From NCBI RefSeq assembly GCF_003570995.1, contig NZ_QXIY01000019.1:1-59761 (forward strand): a stretch of 59,761 nt of DNA, written 5' to 3'. This document shows positions 18,400-26,993 of this stretch, piece by piece. Made by a program: the position numbers and the translations under genes. Numbering within the stretch: position 1 is the stretch's first letter; each line of letters begins with the position of its first letter. This DNA is from Candidatus Cryosericum septentrionale. Lineage in GTDB: Bacteria > Caldisericota > Caldisericia > Cryosericales > Cryosericaceae. The notes under the pieces were generated by a model. The model saw only the letters and a program-made list of their open reading frames with translations, did no database searches and had not been told where the DNA came from.

Positions 18400-19298
18400 T
18401 CGAGAAGCGTCTCCTCTCGACGCTGTTCCTCATCAATACGATACGCCAGTAGTGTTGCAATGACGCAGGCCAGAACGAGGCAGGCCAGGGAGGCCAGCAG
18501 AACAACGGCGGCGGCTCCAGCGTAGACGACACCCGCAGGCTTGGGTGTCACCCACGAAAAGGACGCCTTGAGGCGTGTCGTGGAATACCTGATGACGCTC
18601 GGGAGAACGACAGCGAAGAAGACTGATGCGAGCGCCCAGACAGCGACCAGGTGGGCGGGCGTCGAAAGAAGAACCTGGAGGTTGCTGGCACCGACTATGC
18701 TCAGCACTGCAGTCTCTTTTCGCTTGCCGTTGATGATGCTGAATGCCATGAGGCAGAAACCCGCAATGAAGAGAAAGCTGGCGAGAACCAGTACGTAGAG
18801 CAGGAGGCTGTGGACAAACTCGTTCGCGTTGGCCATCCCCTGCACCGAGCCTTCGTCATACTCCACGGTTTGAACGCCCGCAAGAGAACGAAGCTCCGCA
18901 GCCAGGCCGGCGATGCCTTGCACGGAGACCGGATAGACCCGGATGAGAGGTGGAATCGGATTGCGTGTCAGGTCGCTAAATACGCTTGCGAACTGGGGAT
19001 ACTGAGTCTCAAGCTTCTTGAGGCCGTCTGCGGGACTCACGTATTCCGCACGGGCAACGGCTTCATCTTTCTGCATCTGCTCGAGAAGAGTCTGGATGGA
19101 AGTCTGGTCCAGGCCGCGCAGAAGGTATGCATTGATGGAGTGTGTGCTCTCAATCTCCGAGATGGTGTGGCGCACGTCCATGGACATTGCATAGATGCCG
19201 GCGCTTGCCACCATCAGCACAGCTATCAGGATTGAAACGAGGAGAGTGCGGACAGGATGTCTCGCAATGTCTCGCAGTGTCTGCTTGAAGGTAAACAT
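18396..19298 (-). CDS. ftsX: cell division protein FtsX
   Basis: A 300-residue membrane protein with the FtsX layout: one transmembrane helix near the N-terminus (about 17-40), an extracytoplasmic domain (to about 165), then three closely spaced helices. It pairs with the ATPase FtsE to control wall hydrolysis at the septum. The frame is open 47 codons further into ftsE, but ATG at 19298 gives MFTFKQTLRDIARHP, the usual cytoplasmic start, and lies 2 bases from the ftsE stop. Confidence 0.95.
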   Translation of the reverse strand: MFTFKQTLRDIARHPVRTLLVSILIAVLMVASAGIYAMSMDVRHTISEIESTHSINAYLLRGLDQTSIQTLLEQMQKDEAVARAEYVSPADGLKKLETQYPQFASVFSDLTRNPIPPLIRVYPVSVQGIAGLAAELRSLAGVQTVEYDEGSVQGMANANEFVHSLLLYVLVLASFLFIAGFCLMAFSIINGKRKETAVLSIVGASNLQVLLSTPAHLVAVWALASVFFAVVLPSVIRYSTTRLKASFSWVTPKPAGVVYAGAAAVVLLASLACLVLACVIATLLAYRIDEEQRREETLLE

Positions 19299-19299
19299 G

Positions 19300-19965
19300 T
19301 CAGAAGTTGCCCTCCTCAACCTTTCGCCCACCGCGGAGCCGCACGAACGGCAGCCGGGTTGACTGGACGAGATACAGATCATGGGTAGCCATGAAGACAG
19401 TGGCACCCTGACGGTTGGCGTCATGGAGGACCTCGACAATCTTCTCTCCGTTGCTCAGGTCGAGGTTCCCAGTCGGCTCGTCCGCGAGGATGATGTCGGG
19501 TTTTGCGATGAGCGCGCGGGCGAGAGCAACACGCTGCTTCTCGCCTCCGGAAAGCGAGCAGCACAGGCGACGCTGGTATCCCGCGAGGCCAACCTGATCC
19601 AGGTACTTGTCCACCTCCTGGCTGATGATCCCTTTGCCCACGCCTCGGACAGCCAGCGGCAGCTCCACGTTTTCATACACGGTGCGGTCGAATAGAAGCA
19701 TGTAGTCCTGGAACACCATGCCCATTCTCCGTCGCAGAGACGTGAGCGAGCCTCCATGAGCCGCCGCCGTGTCCGCTCCATCAACCAGGATCGTGCCATT
19801 CGTCGGCCGTTCGGCACGATAGATGAGTCGCAGAACGGTGCTCTTGCCTGCGCCCGACTCACCTGTCAGAAAGACGAACTTGCCGGGGCCTACCTTGAAG
19901 GTGATATCCCTGAGACCATAGTATCCATCGTCATATCTCTTTGAGACGCTCAACATCTGTATCAT
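19300..19965 (-). CDS. ftsE: cell division ATP-binding protein FtsE
   Basis: A 221-residue ABC ATPase with Walker A GESGAGKS (35-42), signature LSGGEKQRV (138-146) and Walker B IILADEP (158-164). FtsE couples ATP hydrolysis to FtsX movement at the division site. The order ftsE, ftsX, M23 activator, ctpA supports FtsE over other small ABC ATPases such as LolD. Its start overlaps the yitT stop by 4 bases. Confidence 0.96.
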   Translation of the reverse strand: MIQMLSVSKRYDDGYYGLRDITFKVGPGKFVFLTGESGAGKSTVLRLIYRAERPTNGTILVDGADTAAAHGGSLTSLRRRMGMVFQDYMLLFDRTVYENVELPLAVRGVGKGIISQEVDKYLDQVGLAGYQRRLCCSLSGGEKQRVALARALIAKPDIILADEPTGNLDLSNGEKIVEVLHDANRQGATVFMATHDLYLVQSTRLPFVRLRGGRKVEEGNF

Positions 19966-20825
19966 CGTGTACCCAGCTCCTTGAAGCCGAGACCCAGAGT
20001 CTCGGTGACGTCCATGATGGCTACGAAGGCATCAGGGTCAACCTCATGGACGATCTGTTTGAGATGCGATATCTGGCTTTGGGGCACGATGCAGAACACG
20101 ACTTCCTTGCGTTCGCCCGTGAAGCCGCCAGCTGCAGTGAATTTCGTCACTCCGCGATCCAGTTCGACCATGACCTTGTTGGAGATGGCTTCCGGTTGGT
20201 TGCTGACCACCCAGGCCGCCTTGGAGAAAGAGATTCCTTCCTGCACAAGGTCGATAGCTTTTGCGGAAATATAGAGCGACACAATTGAGTAAAGTGGTAT
20301 CGTAACACTCCGGAACGCGATGCCTGAGAAAGCAATGATGATCGTGTCAATGATCAGCAGGGTCGTTCCGAAACTCAGCCCCATGCGTTCGGACAACAGT
20401 TGAGCAAGGAGATCGGTGCCACCGGTGGAACCGAAGAAGCGGAAGATGATGCCAATCCCGATGCCCATGACGACTCCGGCATAGACCGCCGAGAGAAGCA
20501 TGTCCACGTGGAAGCCATGTGTGTAGGGCACGATCACATCAATAAGGACTGACGAGATGATGGTTGCATACACTGAACGCCACAGGAATCCCTTTCCCAG
20601 CCTCTTGATGCTCAGCAGGAACAGCGGAGTATTCAGGATGATAATTGTTCTGCCGATAGGAACGGCCTTGAAGAAGTGATTCACAATGATCGCGAGTCCC
20701 GAGACGCCTCCGGGAGCCAGATCATGAGGGATGACGAAGAGGGCAAACGAAAGGGCGTAGACGAAACACCCGATCGTTATGCCGACGACGTCACGAATCG
20801 CTCGAACGACGATCTTCCGCGTCAT
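19962..20825 (-). CDS. YitT family membrane protein (DUF161 plus DUF2179)
   Basis: A 287-residue protein with five to six transmembrane helices in the first 200 residues and a soluble C-terminal domain of the DUF2179 type (from about GVTKFTAAGGFTGERKEVVFCIV). Motifs typical of the family are HDLAPGGVSGLAI and FRFFGSTGGTDLLA. The transported substrate is unknown. The frame extends far upstream antiphase to prfB; the chosen ATG at 20825 gives MTRKIVVRAIRD and a normal length, and overlaps the prfB 3' end by 35 bases. Confidence 0.88.
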   Translation of the reverse strand: MTRKIVVRAIRDVVGITIGCFVYALSFALFVIPHDLAPGGVSGLAIIVNHFFKAVPIGRTIIILNTPLFLLSIKRLGKGFLWRSVYATIISSVLIDVIVPYTHGFHVDMLLSAVYAGVVMGIGIGIIFRFFGSTGGTDLLAQLLSERMGLSFGTTLLIIDTIIIAFSGIAFRSVTIPLYSIVSLYISAKAIDLVQEGISFSKAAWVVSNQPEAISNKVMVELDRGVTKFTAAGGFTGERKEVVFCIVPQSQISHLKQIVHEVDPDAFVAIMDVTETLGLGFKELGTR

Positions 20826-21918
20826 GTCGCACACTTGCAAGGATGAAGTCCTGCAGGTCGCCGTCGAGAACTGCATCAACGTTTCCTTTCTCCAGTCCCG
20901 TCCGGTGGTCTTTGGCCAGTTTGTACGGCTGCAGAACGTACGACCGGATCTCGTTGCCCCATTCAGCCGACTTGAAGGCCCCGCGCACTTCCGAAATCTG
21001 GGCATCACGCTGCAGCTCCCGCTGCACAAACAGTCTGGATTTGAGAACGGCCATTGCCATTCGCTTGTTTTGCAACTGCGAGCGCTCGTTCTGGCAGCTG
21101 GCCGAGATGCCCGTCGGAATGTGTGTGATGCGAACAGCGGTAGAAACCTTCTGCACGTTCTGGCCTCCATGACCTGACGCATGATAGACGTCGATGCGCA
21201 GATCGCCTTCAGGGATTTCGGCGTCCGTGCGGGTTTCTGGGATTTCCGGGATGACATCTGCCGCCGCAAACGACGTATGGCGACGTTTGTTCGCATCGAA
21301 AGGACTGATGCGGACCAGGCGGTGAACGCCTTTTTCGTGCATCAGAAGACCATAGGCGTAGTGTCCCCTGATGACCAGCGTGCAACCCTTGATGCCTGCC
21401 TCCTCGCCCTGCATGTAGTCCGTCACGAGTACCTCGAACCCCTGTCGTTCGGCATAACGAATATACATACGCATGAGCATTTCGGTCCAATCCTGCGCAT
21501 CCGTTCCGCCCGCTCCGCTCGACAGTGACAAGATAGCATTGGACGCATCATAGGGACCGCTAAAGTAGGCCGTCGTCTCGAGAATCTGCAAGTCATGCTC
21601 GAGCTGTTCAATGCTGCCGACAGCTTCCCGCTCGAGCTCGAGGTCCGGCATCCCGACAAGGAGCTCGATGGCGGTCCGAGCGTCGTCCAGCTCAGACAGT
21701 GCTTTCTGCTGGGAAGCAATGTCTGCCTCAATGCGTGCGATACCACCCATGATCTCTGCTGCGCTCGTTTGGTCATTCCAGAAGCCGGTAGCCATTGTCT
21801 TGGTTCGCAGCTCTTCTAGCCGCGCCTGCTGGCTCGTCAGCCAGCCAGGCTGATAGAGTCCGGTTGTGCGTGACTCACACTCTGAAACACGCCTGCGCAG
21901 CGGTTCAAGATCGATCAT
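20791..21918 (-). CDS. prfB: peptide chain release factor 2
   Basis: RF2 terminates translation at UGA and UAA. The 375-residue protein shows the SPF codon-recognition tripeptide (205-207) and GGQ (251-253) within SGHGGQNVQKVSTAVRITH, where His replaces the usual Ala or Pro before GGQ. The N-terminus is continuous from its ATG; there is no in-frame UGA and no frameshift site, unlike E. coli and many other prfB genes. The start lies inside the secA 3' end (14-base overlap), the common secA-prfB order. Confidence 0.96.
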   Translation of the reverse strand: MIDLEPLRRRVSECESRTTGLYQPGWLTSQQARLEELRTKTMATGFWNDQTSAAEIMGGIARIEADIASQQKALSELDDARTAIELLVGMPDLELEREAVGSIEQLEHDLQILETTAYFSGPYDASNAILSLSSGAGGTDAQDWTEMLMRMYIRYAERQGFEVLVTDYMQGEEAGIKGCTLVIRGHYAYGLLMHEKGVHRLVRISPFDANKRRHTSFAAADVIPEIPETRTDAEIPEGDLRIDVYHASGHGGQNVQKVSTAVRITHIPTGISASCQNERSQLQNKRMAMAVLKSRLFVQRELQRDAQISEVRGAFKSAEWGNEIRSYVLQPYKLAKDHRTGLEKGNVDAVLDGDLQDFILASVRHDAEDRRSSDS

Positions 21919-24499
21919 GCTTCTTCTCCGGCTGTGCGGGTTGTAGCTCGAAGGTGAACAATGCCCTTGTCACATCGTGCTTTATCTGGTCCATCAGCTG
22001 GTTGAAGAGATCGTACCCTTCCTTCTGATAGGCAATGACCGGGTCCTGCTGGCCATAAGCACGCAGGCCGATGCCGTCCTTGAGGTCGTCCATCTGAAGA
22101 AGATGGTCCCTCCATGCACTATCGATGGTGTGCAAGAAGAAGTAGTGCTCAATCTGGTGCATGACATTCTCTCCGTACCTGTTGTACTTCTCGCGGTAAA
22201 TAGCCTCGGCACGGTCCTGAATCATGGCGGTGAGCTGCTGTTCGGAGTCACGGCGTTCGACGAGGTCCGTTAGCTCCTCGAGCGTCATCTCCACGGGTCT
22301 GCCAAAGGCATCCAGGACCAGGTCATTGTAGACTTTGCCAAGATCAGTCTCATCGGCTCGTTGCGCCTGGACGACTTGCTGTGCTGTCGTTTCGGCCTGT
22401 TCGTTGATGAACTCGTGCACCTCGTCCGCAAGATCGACCCCCGCAAGAACCTTGTCACGTTCCGCGTAGATGACCTCACGCTGCTTGTTGAGCACGTTGT
22501 CGTAGTCAAGGAGGCTCTTGCGTGCATCGAAGTTGTAGGACTCGACCTTCTTCTGGGACATCTCGATTGTCTTTGAGAGGAGCGGATGATTCACGGGCAT
22601 CGACTCCTCGACCTTCATCATTTCGAAGATGCGCTGGATGCGGTCGCCGCCGAAGATGCGCAGGATGTCGTCTTCTGCAGAGAGGAAGAACTTCGACTCA
22701 CCAGGATCCCCTTGCCGGCCAGACCGTCCCCGGAGCTGGTTGTCGATGCGACGCGACTCATGGCGCTCGGTCCCAAGGATAAAGAGACCCCCCAGGCTGA
22801 CGACATCGTCATGTTCCTTCGAGCATGACTCGCGATACTCTGTGAGCAGCTTTGCATACTGTTCCGCGTACTGTTCCGGCTGTTTCTTGGGGTCAGCTTT
22901 GGTATGAGCAATAGCAGCGGCGTGAGCAAGAGCGACAGGATTGCCGCCGAGCAGAATATCGACACCTCTGCCTGCCATGTTGGTGGCAATCGTGACCGAG
23001 CCTTTTCGGCCCGCCTGGGCGATGATCTCCGCTTCCTTTTCGTGAGGCTTTGCACTGAACTCCTGAATCGTGGCGTTGAGAACCTGAGGTTTAATGCCAA
23101 GCTTCCTGAGCTCCTGGCTGAGTGCTTCGGATTTCTTGACGGAACGCGTACCTACGAGGACAGGCTGCCCTTTCTCATGGCGGGCCTGGATCTCGCGGAG
23201 AATCGCGTCCAGTTTGCCGCGCTCGGACCGATAGACTTCATCGTCCGCATCCTGGCGCCCCACTGGACGGTGTGTGGGAATCTCGAGGACATCAAGTCCG
23301 TAGATTTCCTTGAACTCGTCTGCCTCCGTGAGCGCCGTTCCCGTCATCCCAGACAGCTTGTCGTACATCTTGAAGAAGTTCTGGATCGTGATTGTTGCCA
23401 GCGTCTGGCTCTCCTCGCGGACCTTGAGGCCTTCCTTTGCCTCGATGGCCTGGTGCAACCCTTCAGAGTAGCGACGCCCATACATAAGTCGACCCGTGAA
23501 CTCATCGACAATGACGACTTCTGTGTCCTTGATGATGTACTCGCTGTCCTTTCTGAAGAAGACCTGTGCTCTGATGGCGTTGCGAAGGATCTTGCCATAG
23601 GTGGCCTGTTCCTTCAGCAGCTTGTCCTCGGGAATCCTGGCAGCACGGGCAAAACGGGCCAGCAGATCCTCGGCCGGATCGATGGTCTTGTGCTTCTCGT
23701 CGTAGACGTAGTCGGAGCCGGCTGGTGTCTCGTTGTCACCAGCAGGCATCTCCGAACGAACCGTTCCCTTAAGCCGCTTGACGAACGCTGCAGCCTCGTA
23801 ATAAGGCATGTCCGAGTCACCACCGGGGCCCGCGATGATAAGAGCTGTCCGAGCCTCATCGATGAAGATGTTGTCGACTTCGTCGACGATGGCGAAATCG
23901 AGAACTCCCTTTTGGAACATGCCGTCTTCTGAACCGGCCATATGGTCTCGCAGGTAGTCGAAGCCGAACTCGTTGTTTGTGCCATAGGTGATGTCGGCTG
24001 CGTACGCAGCACCGCGCTCTTCTGGAGAGCTGTCATTCTGAAGGAGGCCGACCGACATGCCAAGAAACTCATAGATGGGACCCATCCAGGCCCGGTCACG
24101 CTTGGCCAGGTAGTCGTTGACGGTGACGAGATGTCCCTTGTGGCCCATGAGGGCGTTGAGGTACAGGGGACAGGTAGCCACAAGTGTCTTTCCTTCGCCC
24201 GTCTTCATCTCGGCGATGTTGCCAAAATAGAGGGCGATAGCTCCAAGGAGCTGTTCGGGGAAGTGTTCCAGCCCTATGAGACGGCGGGAGGTCTCTTTCA
24301 CCAGTGCAAAGGCCTCAGGCAACAGGGCTGTCTCGGCGTCGCCTGCTGCAGCCCGCTTTCTGAGCTCGGCTCCATAACTTCTGAGACCGTCCTCGTCGAG
24401 CTCGGCCAACGCCGGCTGGAGTTGAAGGATTAGTGGAACCATGGCCTGATATGTCTTGAGCTTGCGAGCAGCTGGGGAAAACGAGCTGAACAATCCCAT
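21905..24499 (-). CDS. secA: preprotein translocase ATPase SecA
   Basis: SecA drives post-translational export through SecYEG. The 864-residue protein has Walker A MKTGEGKT (98-105), the DEVDNIFIDEART DEAD-box region, the preprotein cross-linking and helical wing domains, and GRQGDPGESKFFLS. It ends in QPAQPEKKHDRS, lacking the Cys-rich zinc tail that binds SecB in many bacteria. The frame is open 37 codons upstream, but ATG at 24499 follows GGAGGT and gives the standard MGLF start. The 200-base gap before hpf holds an 11-bp hairpin (about 24607-24650) without a U tract. Confidence 0.97.
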   Translation of the reverse strand: MGLFSSFSPAARKLKTYQAMVPLILQLQPALAELDEDGLRSYGAELRKRAAAGDAETALLPEAFALVKETSRRLIGLEHFPEQLLGAIALYFGNIAEMKTGEGKTLVATCPLYLNALMGHKGHLVTVNDYLAKRDRAWMGPIYEFLGMSVGLLQNDSSPEERGAAYAADITYGTNNEFGFDYLRDHMAGSEDGMFQKGVLDFAIVDEVDNIFIDEARTALIIAGPGGDSDMPYYEAAAFVKRLKGTVRSEMPAGDNETPAGSDYVYDEKHKTIDPAEDLLARFARAARIPEDKLLKEQATYGKILRNAIRAQVFFRKDSEYIIKDTEVVIVDEFTGRLMYGRRYSEGLHQAIEAKEGLKVREESQTLATITIQNFFKMYDKLSGMTGTALTEADEFKEIYGLDVLEIPTHRPVGRQDADDEVYRSERGKLDAILREIQARHEKGQPVLVGTRSVKKSEALSQELRKLGIKPQVLNATIQEFSAKPHEKEAEIIAQAGRKGSVTIATNMAGRGVDILLGGNPVALAHAAAIAHTKADPKKQPEQYAEQYAKLLTEYRESCSKEHDDVVSLGGLFILGTERHESRRIDNQLRGRSGRQGDPGESKFFLSAEDDILRIFGGDRIQRIFEMMKVEESMPVNHPLLSKTIEMSQKKVESYNFDARKSLLDYDNVLNKQREVIYAERDKVLAGVDLADEVHEFINEQAETTAQQVVQAQRADETDLGKVYNDLVLDAFGRPVEMTLEELTDLVERRDSEQQLTAMIQDRAEAIYREKYNRYGENVMHQIEHYFFLHTIDSAWRDHLLQMDDLKDGIGLRAYGQQDPVIAYQKEGYDLFNQLMDQIKHDVTRALFTFELQPAQPEKKHDRS

Positions 24500-24696
24500 C
24501 AGAGAGGTACCTCCATTGAGTGAACTCCTAGACGTTTCGACACAAACACCGCGCTGGTTTGCTGGATCGTCACAGGGCTCGGCCTTCCAGTGTACGCGAC
24601 AGCACAACACAGCCTTGGCGTCGCTTATCAGACCGCAACGCCAAAGCTGAAATGATAGTCGCTAGTGTCGTCGCAACAATCGGGGGCGTCGTCTGG

Positions 24697-25233
24697 TCAG
24701 TCGATTTCAATCAGACCGTAGCCCCCATAGGTACGTTTGTACAAGACACAGACCTTGTTGGACAAGGCGTTCCGATAGACGAAGAACTGGTGCCCCAGCA
24801 TCTCGATCTGAAGGATCGCCTCTTCTTCAGACATCGGAAGCACCTCAAATTCCTTGCGCTTCACGATGCCTTCAGGAGATTCCTCAACATCTTCTACCGG
24901 TACTTCGGACTGGAACAGACCCTTGAGCTCGGCAACCGCCTTGAAGTCCCTCCGGAAGACCCGGGTGTGGAACTTGCGGATCTGCACATCGAGCTTGTCG
25001 CATGCAGCATCAATAGAGCCTTCCATGTCCGGTCCCTGCCCTGAAGCCTTGATGATGCGGCCCGAGACCTGAAGAGTCAGTTCGCATGTATATTTACCTC
25101 GCAGGAGGTTCAGATTGGCACCGAGCGTGGGTTCCTTGCGAAAAAACTTGTCGAACCGACTGACCTTCTCGTTCAGATAGGCAAGAATGCGCGGAGGGAT
25201 CTCAAGCGTCTTGGATTTATGTTCTACCTTCAT
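24697..25233 (-). CDS. hpf: ribosome hibernation promoting factor, long form
   Basis: A 178-residue protein with an N-terminal S30AE/YfiA domain (about 1-105) and a C-terminal dimerisation domain (EFEVLPMSEEEAILQIEMLGH, then FFVYRNA and YGGYGLIE). Long HPF pairs 70S ribosomes into inactive 100S dimers in stationary phase. The ATG at 25233 follows GGGAGG. It precedes secA, a common order. A sigma-70-type promoter lies just upstream. Confidence 0.95.
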   Translation of the reverse strand: MKVEHKSKTLEIPPRILAYLNEKVSRFDKFFRKEPTLGANLNLLRGKYTCELTLQVSGRIIKASGQGPDMEGSIDAACDKLDVQIRKFHTRVFRRDFKAVAELKGLFQSEVPVEDVEESPEGIVKRKEFEVLPMSEEEAILQIEMLGHQFFVYRNALSNKVCVLYKRTYGGYGLIEID

Positions 25234-25269
25234 GTGTGCCTCCCTTTGCATCGGATTCGGCTCTTGCCT

Positions 25270-25944
25270 TCATAAGCCTGAGCGTATTGTAGCCCGACTA
25301 CGAGCGAGGGTCAAGTACAGACATTGATGGGGACGCGCTTGCAGGATGACGTTCGTGGCGGCACAGACCGTAGCTCCTGTTGTCAGGACGTCATCCACGA
25401 TGACGACCGTCCTGCCGCGCAGCTGGTCGCCCGCATTCGACGAAAGTTCGAAGACGCCATCAACATTCTTCAGGCGTTCCGTATCCGACAACTGTGTCTG
25501 AAGGGGCGTGCGACGGGTCTTGAGCAGAAGGCCACTGCCGGAGTCGCCGTCGAAACCGACGGAGAGTATTCTGCATGCAACGTGGGGGAAGTGACGAGGA
25601 TCTCTCTCATCCCGGATACCGAACCGCGGAACGGGGACAAAAACCGGCCGGTCTCCAAGTGGAAGGGTTTTTGCGAGGCTTGCCAGCATGCCAGACAGTT
25701 GTCCGGCCAACTGATACTCACCTTGTACCTTCATCTGCAGTATGGCCTGTCGCAATGTTCCTTCATACCAGTACGCGGAGAAACCCGACGCCGGACCGGC
25801 AGCGAGATGACAATCGCTCCATCCCGGGTCGCATGGCCGAAATGAAGAAGCGCAGCCGGGACAGATAGGAAGGTCCGATTCCTCGGCACAGAGAAAACAG
25901 GCCTTGTCAGCGAGGATCTGACGAAGAACCGACAGAACGCTCAC
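25270..25944 (-). CDS. comF: ComF family phosphoribosyltransferase-like protein
   Basis: A 224-residue protein with an N-terminal zinc-finger-like Cys set (C16, C19, C28, C31) and a C-terminal PRTase fold with VVIVDDVLTTGATVCAA (about 178-194). ComF/GntX proteins are linked to DNA uptake and transformation; their enzymatic role is not settled. DprA, another competence protein, is encoded at 46149-47258. It starts with GTG overlapping the csaB stop. Confidence 0.88.
   Translation of the reverse strand: MSVLSVLRQILADKACFLCAEESDLPICPGCASSFRPCDPGWSDCHLAAGPASGFSAYWYEGTLRQAILQMKVQGEYQLAGQLSGMLASLAKTLPLGDRPVFVPVPRFGIRDERDPRHFPHVACRILSVGFDGDSGSGLLLKTRRTPLQTQLSDTERLKNVDGVFELSSNAGDQLRGRTVVIVDDVLTTGATVCAATNVILQARPHQCLYLTLARSRATIRSGL
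25286..25314 (-). promoter_or_regulatory. promoter for hpf-secA
   Basis: On the minus strand TTGACC (25309-25314) and TACAAT (25286-25291) are separated by 17 bases, about 50 bases before the hpf start. It lies at the end of comF. Confidence 0.6.
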
Positions 25945-26993
25945 GGGTTCCGACGTTCCAGAACGGTCTTCAGCCGGGCGATGCGGTCCGTTCTGGTCTG
26001 GCCGATTCGTTCAATAGATTCTTCGGTCACGGGCGGGATGCTTCTGGTGCGAACACGCTGAGCAGCCTGCTGCGGCGAGTTTCCTGGTTGGAAGGCATCG
26101 AAGCCACAGCAGTCGGCCAACTGGGAGACCTTTGGGTCATAGGCGAGCGCCACTACCGGAGACCGCGCAGCAACTGCCGCCACAGCCATATGGTATCGGC
26201 CTGCAACCGTCAAACTGGCAGAACTGCAGAGGTCCAGCAGCCCTAGTGGCTGAGGCGAGATAATGAGTTCTGACGGCGTGAGCAGGCGGTCCTGGACCGC
26301 CCGTGTGAAGGCCAAGTCTGCTGATGGAAAGAGCACGACCAGATCCAGTCGGGCAGATGACTGGGACCCCAGGCAGTCGAGAAACGAGGCTGTCTCTTCA
26401 GGCGTCCACCCGAACCGTTTGTTGACACAGGCAACGATGCGGGGCTCGCGACGAGTGGCCGCAACAGGTTCACCGCCTCGGGCGAGCAGATAGGAAAGTC
26501 CAGCGTCGGATGACACGCAGATATCCTGCGTTCGAATCCCGCATTCGAGCAGGAGGTCCCGCGAAGCGTCGTCGCGTACATCGATGAGGATCATGCGGCC
26601 AAAGACGGTCCTCACCAGACGACGGATCCATAACCGCCTGACAGGGCCGACACCCTGTGCGTAGGAGATGATTCCCTTCTTGTATAGCACGGCCAGCAGG
26701 GGAATTCCCAGATAGTACAGGCTGCTTCGCCAGCTGGTGACGTCCTGGATGAGCCCCCCTCCACCCAGCATCACATGGTCACACGCCCTGAGAGCTGCTC
26801 TCATCGCTGCCGGGTCATGCCGATCGACGAGGGCGTGTCGCGGGCAGACGAGGCTGGCATACTGACCCGGTTCATTGACCGCGAACACCGCTTCACACTC
26901 GATACTCGTCAGTTCATCCTGCACACCCGACAGAATGAGCTCGTCGCCAAAATTGCCAAAGCCATAGTAGCCCAGGACAAGGATTCGGGTCAT
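25941..26993 (-). CDS. csaB: polysaccharide pyruvyl transferase CsaB
   Basis: CsaB transfers pyruvate from PEP to a ManNAc residue of the secondary wall polymer, creating the ligand bound by SLH domains of S-layer proteins. The 350-residue protein begins with GYYGFGNFGDELIL and has MLGGGGLIQDVTS and YAQGVGPVRR, all typical of the family. It lies directly downstream of a double TagA-like ManNAc transferase and a nucleotide-sugar dehydrogenase, supporting the wall-polymer role. No SLH protein is encoded in the window. Confidence 0.9.
   Translation of the reverse strand: MTRILVLGYYGFGNFGDELILSGVQDELTSIECEAVFAVNEPGQYASLVCPRHALVDRHDPAAMRAALRACDHVMLGGGGLIQDVTSWRSSLYYLGIPLLAVLYKKGIISYAQGVGPVRRLWIRRLVRTVFGRMILIDVRDDASRDLLLECGIRTQDICVSSDAGLSYLLARGGEPVAATRREPRIVACVNKRFGWTPEETASFLDCLGSQSSARLDLVVLFPSADLAFTRAVQDRLLTPSELIISPQPLGLLDLCSSASLTVAGRYHMAVAAVAARSPVVALAYDPKVSQLADCCGFDAFQPGNSPQQAAQRVRTRSIPPVTEESIERIGQTRTDRIARLKTVLERRNP

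Noticed and set aside
21840..21918. A programmed +1 frameshift in prfB
   Set aside because: The first 60 codons are one continuous frame with normal RF2 similarity and no in-frame TGA.
22904..23932. A 342-codon + strand frame opposite secA
   Set aside because: Antisense shadow of conserved secA motifs; no recognisable domain.
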